The notes beneath the pieces were generated by a model. That model ran no database searches. It had not been told where the DNA came from and saw nothing but the letters and a program-made list of their open reading frames with translations. A stretch of 5,100 nt of DNA from NCBI GenBank assembly GCA_002450075.1, contig DJYJ01000070.1, positions 1 through 5,100 on the forward strand. The letters run 5' to 3'. How positions within the stretch are numbered: the stretch's first letter is position 1; the number at the start of each line of letters is the position of its first letter. The stretch is from Clostridiales bacterium UBA6981. Lineage in GTDB: Bacteria > Bacillota > Clostridia > Oscillospirales > Oscillospiraceae. Both the position numbers and the translations under genes were made by a program. Of this stretch, positions 1 to 5,100 are shown piece after piece.

Positions 1-21
1 TACCAGTTTGACTTCTGCCAT
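1..21 (-). CDS. N-terminus of a probable UgpC/MsmX-type sugar ABC transporter ATPase (partial, cut by window edge)
   Basis: Seven codons are visible, MAEVKLV, starting with ATG at 21-19 and running off the left edge. Many UgpC/MsmX/MalK-like ATPases that power CUT1 sugar transporters begin with MA-x-V-x-L followed by a short beta strand before the Walker A region, so the fit is good but rests on seven residues. A GGAG lies at 35-32, 10 nt before the start, and a weaker AGG at 29-27. The gene is on the same strand and downstream of the fructokinase, 186 bp away, and the visible transporter genes still lack an ATPase. No Walker motif is in view. It could be another protein with a similar start. 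Confidence 0.45.
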
Positions 22-35
22 GTTTTCCTGGCTCC

Positions 36-63
36 GCACACAGAGCCTCCGCTTGCTGTGTGC
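36..63 (-). other. Hairpin in the leader of the downstream gene
   Basis: GCACACAG (36-43) and CTGTGTGC (56-63) form a perfect 8-bp inverted repeat. The 12-nt interior can add a small AGC/GCT stem (44-46 with 51-53). It sits directly before the GGAG that would serve the ATPase-like start at 21, so it could influence translation or mark a processed 5' end. No U-tract follows it on the minus strand, so it does not look like a Rho-independent terminator. Its function is unknown. Confidence 0.4.
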
Positions 64-142
64 TCACAGGCATCCGCGACGGGATGCGCTGCGTTGCGAC
101 AGGTCTCCACGCTGCCGCAGCCCGAGCCCGGGCCGGATTGTT

Positions 143-148
143 CCTCCT
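143..148 (-). promoter_or_regulatory. Orphan AGGAGG Shine-Dalgarno-like site with no start codon
   Basis: A full AGGAGG, preceded by more As (A-run 154-148), lies on the transcribed strand in the spacer after the fructokinase gene. No ATG, GTG or TTG occurs 4-12 nt downstream; what follows is AACAATCCGGCCCGG. It may be a relic of a lost small gene, a purine-rich protein-binding or mRNA-stability element, or chance. Confidence 0.35.
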
Positions 149-150
149 TT

Positions 151-199
151 TTTTCACAGCTTGCTCATCATAGATGTGGAGTGACGAGGGCTGTGGAAA
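151..199 (-). other. Imperfect hairpin after the fructokinase gene
   Basis: On the minus strand CACAGC (195-190) pairs with GCTGTG (160-155). Inside it CTCGTCA (188-182) pairs with TGATGAG (170-164), with one G-U pair in RNA, leaving an 11-nt loop. TTT/AAA (199-197 with 153-151) adds a short outer stem after one mismatch. The structure begins about 9 nt after the stop codon. It could protect the 3' end of the operon mRNA. It is followed by an A-run, not a U-run, so it is not a canonical Rho-independent terminator and transcription may continue to the next gene. Confidence 0.35.
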
Positions 200-207
200 T
201 TACATGA

Positions 208-1176
208 TCAGTTGTTTGCCAGGATACTCTCTACTTCTTCGCGTTCCGGCATGGAGCGGATCGCGCCCTTTTTCGTGGTGACGAGATAGGCCGCGGCGTT
301 GGCGAAGCGCAGCATGTCGGTAAGCTGGGATTCGCTGAGAGCGTCCGCGCCGTGCTCGAGCACATAGTTGAGCACGCACGCGCAGAAGGTGTCGCCCGCG
401 CCGGTGGTCTCGATGGTGCCGCCGAGACGGAACGAGGGGACGAAGACACGTCTGCCCCCGGTATAACTGTAGCTGCCGTCGGCGCCGGCCGTGACGTTGA
501 GCACCTTGATGTTGGGGTATTGCTCACGCAGTTTCGCCGCGCCCTTGTCAAAGTCGGTCTCGCCGGTCATGAACTCCAGCTCGTTGTCTGCGATCTTCAG
601 AATGTCGCAGCGGGAAAGGCCCCAGGCGATCTGCTCGCGGGCCTCCTCGAGGTCGTACCACAGGGGCGGGCGGAGGTTCGGGTCAAAGGAGATCAGCGCG
701 CCGGCCTCCTTCGCGACCGTGACGGCCTTGCGCGTGGCAAAACGGACGTCGGGGTGCGTCATGGACAGTGTGCCGAAATGGAAGATGCGCGCCTTTTTGA
801 TCGCTTCAAGGGGCAGCTCGTCCGAGCGGAGCATCATATCCGCACCGGGGTCGCGGTAAAAGGAAAAGTCGCGGTCGCCGTTCGGGAAGGTCTTGACGAA
901 GGCAAGGGTCGTGTGGACATGGGTATCCTCGAGCAGATAGTCCATGCAGATCCCCGCACCCTCCGCGGCCTCGCGGAGCTGGGCGCCGAACATGTCGCGG
1001 CCCACCTTGCCGACAAAGGCGGTACGCTTGCCGAGCTTTTGCAGCATGGCGAGCACGTTGCACGGGGCGCCGCCGGGATTTGCCTCCAGAAGCGGGTTGC
1101 CCTGGGCGCTCGCGCCGTTTTCGGTAAAATCGATCAGCAGCTCGCCGAGCGCGATCACATCAAATGTATTGCTCAT
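208..1176 (-). CDS. Fructokinase, PfkB/ribokinase-family sugar kinase
   Basis: Predicted to phosphorylate fructose with ATP in the cytoplasm, feeding glycolysis. The protein has 322 residues, a normal length for the family. PfkB landmarks are in order: an N-terminal strand with the sugar-contacting start (ALGELLIDF, residues 9-17); signature 1 region NPGGAPCN (33-40) followed by the lid segment with VGKVGRDMFG; DPNLR (165-169); KIADNELEFMTG (194-205); and signature 2 ETTGAGDTF (256-264), where GAGD forms the anion hole and Asp262 is the expected catalytic base. The residue before TTGAGD is Glu rather than the commoner Asp, a mild variant. The start ATG at 1176-1174 overlaps the GH32 stop as ATGA and has GGAGG 7 nt upstream, implying translational coupling. 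Fructose specificity is inferred from the GH32 neighbour; related kinases use ribose, KDG or other sugars. Confidence 0.92.
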   Translation of the reverse strand: MSNTFDVIALGELLIDFTENGASAQGNPLLEANPGGAPCNVLAMLQKLGKRTAFVGKVGRDMFGAQLREAAEGAGICMDYLLEDTHVHTTLAFVKTFPNGDRDFSFYRDPGADMMLRSDELPLEAIKKARIFHFGTLSMTHPDVRFATRKAVTVAKEAGALISFDPNLRPPLWYDLEEAREQIAWGLSRCDILKIADNELEFMTGETDFDKGAAKLREQYPNIKVLNVTAGADGSYSYTGGRRVFVPSFRLGGTIETTGAGDTFCACVLNYVLEHGADALSESQLTDMLRFANAAAYLVTTKKGAIRSMPEREEVESILANN

Positions 1177-1188
1177 CGCTCTGCCTCC
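1173..1188 (-). promoter_or_regulatory. Ribosome binding site and ATGA stop/start overlap (GH32 to fructokinase)
   Basis: GGAGG at 1188-1184 lies inside the last codons of the GH32 gene. After a 7-nt gap comes the fructokinase ATG (1176-1174), which shares bases with the GH32 TGA (1175-1173). This fixes the kinase start and points to translational coupling of the two enzymes. Confidence 0.85.
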
Positions 1189-2666
1189 ATCAGCAGATCA
1201 TATTTTTCCACGTCCACCAGCACGCTGCCGTCGGACGAAAAGCTGACGGCCGTCGCCTCGGGCGGGGTGTACAGCACAAAGGACGCGGCCTGCTCGCCGT
1301 CGTTGACGAAAAGCTCCAGGCTGTAACGGTCCATGATCACGCGCAGCTTCAGCGCGCCGTTTTTCATGTTGACGGGAAATTCGCGGACATTGACGATATC
1401 ATGGGGGAAGCCGCTGTGCGTGCGGTCCACCTTGATGGTGCCGGTGTCCGGCCGGTAGCGGATAAAGGTAAAGTTCTCGCCGTCGCGCGCGACATACAGA
1501 CGGAACCACTTGAACATGCTGTTCTCGTTGCCGGGGCGCACCGTGACGGTCATGTCGAGACTGCGGCCGGAGATGCCGCGCAGGCTGGTCTCGCCGTTGA
1601 TGAGGACGTTGTGATAATCGATCTTGACGCCGCGGCACTGCTCCAGCTCGCGCACGGGCGTCTGGTAGAGGCGGCCGTCTTTGACGCGCAGCTCGCGCGG
1701 CAGCGTCATCTGGCCCATGAAGCGCAGCTCCTGCCGCTTGCAGGCGGAGGTCTCCCAGTTTTGCATCCACGCGATCATCACGCGGCGGCCGTCGTCGGTC
1801 AGCAGGGTCTGGGGGGCGTAGAAGTCAAGGCCGTAGTCGATGGCCTGGACGTTTTCACGGTTGAGGTGATGCGTTTTTTTATCAAAGCGCCCGATCAGGC
1901 AGACGTTGGCGTTGCCGGGGTGGAACTCAAGCCCGATGGCCGTCATCTCCTGGGGAGAGACGAGCAGGACGTCCTTTCCGTCCAGCGGGAAGAAGTCCGG
2001 GCACTCCCACATGCGGCCGTACTGGTTGTGGCAGGAGGAAAGCACGCTTACGAACTGCCAGGAATGGGCGTCCCTGCTTTCATACAAAAGGATATCGCCG
2101 CTGCCGTCGGCGGAGCGGTTGCCGATGACGGCATAGAAGCGGTCGCCCTCGCGCCAGATCTTCGGGTCGCGGAAATCCTCGGTGCTGCCGCCCTCGGGCA
2201 GCAGATCGGCCGTGATCACCGGGTTGTCGGCCAGCTTTTCGTAATCGACGCCGTCGCCGATGGCGATGCACTGGGTCTGGAAGGCTTCGATCCGGCCGTT
2301 GCGGCGGCGGATATTGCGCACGCCGGTGTACATCAGCAGATGCCGGCCGTCCGGCAGCTCGACCGCGCTGCCGGAGAAGCAGCCGTCCCGGTCATAGTCC
2401 ATGTCGGGCGCAAGCGCGGCGGGCAGACGGTCCCAGTGGATAAAGTCGCGGGTCTTGACATGACCCCAGTGCATGGGGCCCCACTTGGTGTCATAGGGAT
2501 AATACTGGAAAAACAGGTGATACTCCCCTTTGTACGGCGCAAAGCCGTTCGGGTCGTTGATCCAGCCGATGCCGCCGGTCACATGGAACTTCGGCTGCTC
2601 CGAGAGCGTATAGGGCAGGTATTTCTTTTCAAAGTCGCGTGCCTTCTGCAGCATTTTGCTGGTCAT
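1173..2666 (-). CDS. GH32 beta-fructofuranosidase (intracellular sucrose/fructo-oligosaccharide hydrolase)
   Basis: Glycoside hydrolase family 32 enzyme that releases beta-linked fructose from sucrose or short fructans. The five-bladed beta-propeller contains all three acidic catalytic motifs: WINDPNG (35-41, nucleophile Asp38), RDP (166-168, transition-state stabiliser Asp167) and WECPDFF (220-226, acid/base Glu221). FSGSA (97-101) is also typical. The C-terminal beta-sandwich (roughly 340-497) includes DRYSLELFVNDGE. At 497 residues it has the usual length. There is no signal peptide, so it acts in the cytoplasm on imported sugar. The start is fixed by a perfect AGGAGGT 6-7 nt upstream; Met5 is poorly spaced. 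Lysine codons are mixed AAA/AAG, unlike the binding-protein gene. A sucrose-6-phosphate hydrolase is less likely because the locus carries an ABC transporter and a fructokinase rather than PTS genes. Preference for sucrose versus longer fructans cannot be read from the sequence. Confidence 0.95.
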   Translation of the reverse strand: MTSKMLQKARDFEKKYLPYTLSEQPKFHVTGGIGWINDPNGFAPYKGEYHLFFQYYPYDTKWGPMHWGHVKTRDFIHWDRLPAALAPDMDYDRDGCFSGSAVELPDGRHLLMYTGVRNIRRRNGRIEAFQTQCIAIGDGVDYEKLADNPVITADLLPEGGSTEDFRDPKIWREGDRFYAVIGNRSADGSGDILLYESRDAHSWQFVSVLSSCHNQYGRMWECPDFFPLDGKDVLLVSPQEMTAIGLEFHPGNANVCLIGRFDKKTHHLNRENVQAIDYGLDFYAPQTLLTDDGRRVMIAWMQNWETSACKRQELRFMGQMTLPRELRVKDGRLYQTPVRELEQCRGVKIDYHNVLINGETSLRGISGRSLDMTVTVRPGNENSMFKWFRLYVARDGENFTFIRYRPDTGTIKVDRTHSGFPHDIVNVREFPVNMKNGALKLRVIMDRYSLELFVNDGEQAASFVLYTPPEATAVSFSSDGSVLVDVEKYDLLMEAER

Positions 2667-2672
2667 AGCGTG

Positions 2673-2679
2673 ACCTCCT
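2673..2679 (-). promoter_or_regulatory. Strong ribosome binding site for the GH32 gene
   Basis: AGGAGGT (2679-2673) is a full match to the 16S rRNA 3' end and lies 6 nt before the ATG at 2666. It falls outside the upstream hairpin (which ends at 2691), so it should remain accessible. Confidence 0.85.
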
Positions 2680-2690
2680 GTCAGTATTCG

Positions 2691-2733
2691 GCAGAGAGAA
2701 AGGCTCTTGTTTCAAAAAAGCCCTTCTCTCTGC
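2691..2733 (-). other. Long intercistronic RNA hairpin upstream of the GH32 gene
   Basis: GCAGAGAGAA (2691-2700 on +) is complementary to TTCTCTCTGC (2724-2733). The stem extends inward through GGCT/AGCC (2702-2705 with 2719-2722) and TT/AA (2707-2708 with 2716-2717). The two DNA mismatches (2701/2723 and 2706/2718) both become G-U pairs in the minus-strand transcript, giving an uninterrupted 18-bp RNA stem with the 7-nt loop UUGAAAC. It abuts the GC hairpin upstream. It leaves the GH32 Shine-Dalgarno free and has no U-tract after it. A role in mRNA processing or 5'-end protection of the GH32-kinase segment is inferred. Confidence 0.6.
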
Positions 2734-2762
2734 CCATCCGCGCCCCGAGGGGCGCGGATGGG
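2714..2762 (-). terminator. GC-rich hairpin after the solute-binding-protein gene (possible partial terminator or mRNA stabiliser)
   Basis: The arms 2733-2746 and 2749-2762 form a perfect 14-bp inverted repeat around a 2-base centre (in RNA the innermost pair opens to a small loop). It starts 10 nt after the binding-protein stop codon. A six-U run follows, but 13 nt beyond the stem (2719-2714), so it is not a canonical intrinsic terminator. Such hairpins after binding-protein genes are known to protect the upstream mRNA or let only part of the transcripts continue, giving more binding protein than downstream enzymes. Confidence 0.55.
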
Positions 2763-2772
2763 TGATTGCGTG

Positions 2773-4488
2773 TTATTTTGCGAGCAGAGCTGCGTCAGAA
2801 GAGGCATCCACGTACTTCTGGAAGATGGCCAGGAGCTGATCCACCTTGTAGGCCTGCAGATCTGCCTGGAGCTGATTCCAGTCAGCATCGGAGAAGCCGT
2901 TCATGATCGCGTTGGCACGGGCGGTCTCGATGCACTTGTCGATATCGGCAAGCAGGTTGGAGATCTCCTTGGTGTCGTCAGAGGACATCAGCACGTTCGG
3001 GAAGACATACTTGGTGTGCATGTCGGGGGTGTAGATGTCCTTGATCCAGTCAAGACGGTACTTGGCATCGTCCGGGCAGGTGACGTACACGCCGTAGTAG
3101 CTGTCGAGAACGGCCAGAGGACCGTCGACCATCTCGGCCTCACGGACCTCAACAGGAGAGTGGCCGCCGAGGTCGGCATGCTGGAGCATGGGCTCGCCCT
3201 TGTCGTTGGTGCCCATCACGAAGATGTCGAAGCCGTCATCCTCGCCGTAGGTGCCCCAGTTGTTCTGCGGGCTCTGGAGAGGATCGTACATCTGGTCAAG
3301 CCAGGCGCAGATGAGGGCGGGGTTCTTGGCGTTGGCGGTGACAACAGCGCCGCGGCCGCGGTCAAAGCCGGAGGTGAGGGAGCCGGTGTTGGGGGTGAGG
3401 TTGACGGTGTCGGCCTTCAGCATGGGCAGCGGAGCCCAGCCGGCGGTTCCGTTCTGGATGTCAGCCATGGTCAGACCGACGATGTTGGCAACGTCCCAGG
3501 AGAAGCAGACGCCGTAGCGGCCGCTCTTGCCCTTGGCAACGTAGGTGCTCCACTCCTGCGTGAAGGCATCGGGGTCAAACAGGCCTTCGGTGTAGAGCTT
3601 GTGGAGCCATTCCACGCCATCGCGCCAGCCCTGCGTGGTGGCAGCGCAGATGACCTGCTTGTCATCGGTGATGACGATGTGACGCCAGTCGTCAGGATCG
3701 CCGTAGCCTTCGCCGAAGCCGTTGCAGAGAACACGGCAGTCCTCATTGCCGCCGTTCACAATGCAGGCCAGCGGGATGATGTCGCCGTCGATCTTGAAGT
3801 GCTCCTTGAGCTCGGCAGCGTGATCACGGAAGGCGAGCAGGACCTGCTCGAACTCGTCGACGGTGGTGGGCATCTTGAGGCCAAGGAAGTCAAGCCATGC
3901 GGTGTTGATGAAGGGCATGTTGCCGATGGTCTGGATGGCAGTCTTGCCGACGCCGAGCTGCTCGATCCAGGGGAGCGTCCAGATGTGGCCGTTCTCGTCG
4001 GTGCACATATCCTTATACTCGGGCGCCTGCTCAAAGACCTTGCAGAGGTTCGGCATCAGTTCGGGGGTGATGTACTCCTCGAGGGGGATGATGACGCCCT
4101 GCTTGGCATACTTCAGGATATCGGCGTCGCCGAGACCGGCAGGGGAAATGAACTCGGGCAGGGTCTTGATGTTGGCCATCTCGAGCGCGATCTTGTCGCC
4201 CCACTGGTCGGCCTGGATAGCCTTCCAGTTGACGTGGACGTTGGTCTTCTCTTCAAGGCGCTTGTAGATGGTGCGGTTGTTGGGCTCGGACTCGGTATTG
4301 GCAGGGAATCTGGTCAGACCGGAGATCTCCGCCTTCTCGGCCAGCGGGAAGGTGTAGCCGCCCTCGGGGATCTCCACGGGAGCGGAAGCCGCGCCGCCGG
4401 CGCCGCCGGAGCTGCCGCAGGCAGCCAGCAGCATCATCGTCATGACGAGAGCCATGACAAGTGCAAGGGTCTTGCGCATTTTGCTCAT
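2773..4488 (-). CDS. ABC transporter sugar-binding lipoprotein (LplA/YtcQ-type extracellular solute-binding protein)
   Basis: Lipid-anchored receptor that captures a sugar outside the membrane and delivers it to the permease. Residues 1-23 are a lipoprotein signal peptide: positive MSKMRK, a hydrophobic core, then the lipobox LAAC with Cys24 as the lipidated residue, followed by a flexible Gly/Ser/Ala linker to about 37. The mature part has the family pattern: TIYKRLEEKTNVHVNW near the start, a PLEEYI segment, FINTAWLDFLGLKMPTTVDEFEQVL in the middle, and a Trp/aromatic-rich C-terminal lobe. At 571 residues it is in the range of LplA-type proteins and longer than MsmE/MalE types. The start is set by AGGAG 9 nt upstream; Met4 is too far. 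Lysines are almost all AAG (exceptions are Lys3 and the last codon), a bias seen in highly expressed genes. The ligand is inferred to be sucrose or fructo-oligosaccharide from the GH32 and kinase neighbours. Confidence 0.93.
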   Translation of the reverse strand: MSKMRKTLALVMALVMTMMLLAACGSSGGAGGAASAPVEIPEGGYTFPLAEKAEISGLTRFPANTESEPNNRTIYKRLEEKTNVHVNWKAIQADQWGDKIALEMANIKTLPEFISPAGLGDADILKYAKQGVIIPLEEYITPELMPNLCKVFEQAPEYKDMCTDENGHIWTLPWIEQLGVGKTAIQTIGNMPFINTAWLDFLGLKMPTTVDEFEQVLLAFRDHAAELKEHFKIDGDIIPLACIVNGGNEDCRVLCNGFGEGYGDPDDWRHIVITDDKQVICAATTQGWRDGVEWLHKLYTEGLFDPDAFTQEWSTYVAKGKSGRYGVCFSWDVANIVGLTMADIQNGTAGWAPLPMLKADTVNLTPNTGSLTSGFDRGRGAVVTANAKNPALICAWLDQMYDPLQSPQNNWGTYGEDDGFDIFVMGTNDKGEPMLQHADLGGHSPVEVREAEMVDGPLAVLDSYYGVYVTCPDDAKYRLDWIKDIYTPDMHTKYVFPNVLMSSDDTKEISNLLADIDKCIETARANAIMNGFSDADWNQLQADLQAYKVDQLLAIFQKYVDASSDAALLAK

Positions 4489-4497
4489 GTTTGTTTT

Positions 4498-4502
4498 CTC
4501 CT
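4498..4502 (-). promoter_or_regulatory. Ribosome binding site of the solute-binding-protein gene
   Basis: AGGAG (4502-4498) in an A-rich context lies 9 nt before the ATG at 4488-4486. This selects Met1 over Met4 as the start. Confidence 0.75.
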
Positions 4503-4506
4503 TTTC

Positions 4507-4535
4507 ATTATAGCTTTAACAGGTTTCTCCTGCAA
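4507..4535 (-). promoter_or_regulatory. Possible internal promoter before the solute-binding-protein gene
   Basis: A perfect -10 hexamer TATAAT (4512-4507) lies 17 bp downstream of TTGCAG (4535-4530), which matches only the TTG of the -35 consensus. An internal promoter here would help raise binding-protein levels above permease levels. Against it, transcription would start around 4500, inside the AGGAG ribosome binding site, leaving a leader of only about a dozen nucleotides. The match may be fortuitous. Confidence 0.3.
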
Positions 4536-4543
4536 GAGCACAC

Positions 4544-4583
4544 GTTAAGTAAACGCTGATCGATGGATCACCGTTAACTTAGC
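4544..4583 (-). other. Imperfect dyad overlapping the permease stop codon
   Basis: The half-sites are AAGTAAACGCTGATC (4547-4561 on +) and, on the opposite strand, AAGTTAACGGTGATC (4580-4566). They agree at 13 of 15 positions around a 4-nt centre (GATG). Short further pairing reaches 4544/4583. The stop codon of the permease (4581-4579) is inside the dyad. It could be an mRNA hairpin between permease and binding-protein cistrons, or an operator for a dimeric regulator; the GTwAACG core faintly resembles LacI-family sites. No U-tract follows, so it is not a terminator. Confidence 0.45.
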
Positions 4584-5100
4584 CTTTGACGGCGCCGGCC
4601 ATGATGCCGTTGTCAAAGTACTTCTGGAAGAAGGGGTACATGATCATCAGAGGCAGCGACGAGATGATGATCGTCGCGTACTTCAGAAGCTCGGCCAGCT
4701 GGGCGCGGGCGGCGGTGGACTGCATGTCGGAGACCATGCCGGGCTGGGGCTGGCTCTGGATCAGGATGGCGCGGAGGACCAGCTGCAGCGGCTGCTTGGA
4801 GGCGCTGTTGAGGTAGATCATCGCGTCAAAGTAGCTGTTCCACATGCCGACGAACTGCCACATCGCGATCGTGGCGATGATCGGCGTGCAGACGGGCAGC
4901 AGGATCTTGAAGAAGTAGATCATCTCGGTGGCGCCGTCGATCTCGGCGGCCTCCTGGAGGTCGCGCGGGATGCCCATGTAATAGGTACGGGCAATGATCA
5001 TGTTCCACACGCTGAACGCGCCCGGCAGCAGGAGCGCCCAGATGGTGTCGAGCATGCCGAGGTTGGAGATCAGCAGGTAGGTCGGGATCAGGCCGCCGCC
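4579..5100 (-). CDS. Sugar ABC transporter permease, LplC/YtcP type (C-terminal part, cut by window edge)
   Basis: Integral membrane subunit of a CUT1-type ABC importer. The C-terminal 173 residues are visible, from the edge codon GGGLIPTYLL to the end ...GIMAGAVKG; a full protein of this kind has about 290-300, so the first 40 percent lies outside. Membrane segments are seen at TIWALLLPGAFSVWNMII, ILLPVCTPIIATIAMWQFVG and ATIIISSLPLMIMYPFF. The cytoplasmic EAA loop, which docks the ATPase, matches the consensus EAA-x3-G-x9-I-x-LP exactly (EAAEIDG from about 4953, then ILLP). The WNSYFDAMIYL and YPFFQKYFDNGIM segments are characteristic of LplC/YtcP. The frame is open to the window edge, so the internal ATG at 5055 is not the true start. 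A partner LplB-type permease is expected upstream. It is 90 bp from the binding-protein gene on the same strand. Confidence 0.95.
   Translation of the reverse strand, partial: GGGLIPTYLLISNLGMLDTIWALLLPGAFSVWNMIIARTYYMGIPRDLQEAAEIDGATEMIYFFKILLPVCTPIIATIAMWQFVGMWNSYFDAMIYLNSASKQPLQLVLRAILIQSQPQPGMVSDMQSTAARAQLAELLKYATIIISSLPLMIMYPFFQKYFDNGIMAGAVKG

Noticed and set aside
70..87. GCATCC/GGATGC 6-bp stem as a terminator
   Set aside because: Short stem, 6-nt loop and no U-tract on either strand; probably an incidental feature of GC-rich DNA.
167..172. TATGAT as a -10 box for a promoter of the ATPase-like gene
   Set aside because: No -35-like hexamer at 16-19 bp spacing (only CACAGC/CCACAG-like sequences) and no extended -10 TG; it also lies in the loop and arm of the 151-199 hairpin.
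352..1326. 324-codon open reading frame on the plus strand, antisense to the fructokinase gene
   Set aside because: Shadow of the kinase frame; Ala/Gly/Val/Arg-rich with no motif.
1164..2765. 533-codon open reading frame on the plus strand, antisense to the GH32 gene
   Set aside because: It mirrors the GH32 coding frame, its product has no family resemblance, and the opposite strand carries all GH32 catalytic motifs.
2707..4548. 613-codon open reading frame on the plus strand, antisense to the binding-protein gene
   Set aside because: Its translation is low-complexity, rich in Val, Gly, Asp and Leu, with no recognisable domain. It results from the GC-rich codon bias of the minus-strand gene, which is clearly real (lipobox, family pattern, ribosome binding site).
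4557..4570. Catabolite-responsive (cre) operator near TAAACGCTGATC
   Set aside because: Only the GTAAACG core agrees with the cre consensus; the other half lacks the expected CA end, so CcpA control cannot be supported.
1..5100. Mobile elements, CRISPR arrays, tRNA or rRNA genes
   Set aside because: No transposase frame, terminal repeats, regularly spaced direct repeats, or tRNA/rRNA-like sequences were seen.

Overview
The window holds part of a sugar-uptake and catabolism operon, read entirely on the minus strand (right to left). The DNA is GC-rich, with strong Shine-Dalgarno sequences (AGGAGG type) and a lipoprotein-type solute-binding protein of the LplA/YtcQ kind. Together these suggest a GC-rich Gram-positive Clostridia member, for example a gut Oscillospiraceae relative. 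That placement is inferred from style; no taxonomic marker is present.

Layout in transcription order: (1) 5100-4579, the C-terminal 173 residues of an ABC sugar-transporter permease (LplC/YtcP type), cut by the window edge; (2) a 90-bp spacer with an imperfect dyad that overlaps the permease stop codon, a TATAAT box and the ribosome binding site of the next gene; (3) 4488-2773, a complete 571-residue solute-binding lipoprotein; (4) a 106-bp spacer with two abutting hairpins; (5) 2666-1173, a complete cytoplasmic GH32 beta-fructosidase; (6) 1176-208, a complete PfkB-family fructokinase overlapping the GH32 gene by ATGA; (7) a 186-bp spacer with several hairpins and an orphan Shine-Dalgarno; (8) 21-1, the first seven codons of what looks like a UgpC/MsmX-type ABC ATPase.

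Inferred joint function: the binding protein and permease import a fructose-containing sugar (sucrose or short fructo-oligosaccharides) without phosphorylating it. The GH32 enzyme, which has no signal peptide, releases fructose in the cytoplasm, and the fructokinase phosphorylates it for glycolysis. The gene set is a recognisable type of locus rather than a new system. The most informative unexplained signals are in the spacers, above all the double hairpin between the binding-protein and GH32 genes. The second hairpin there becomes a continuous stem only in the sense RNA, because both of its DNA mismatches become G-U pairs.
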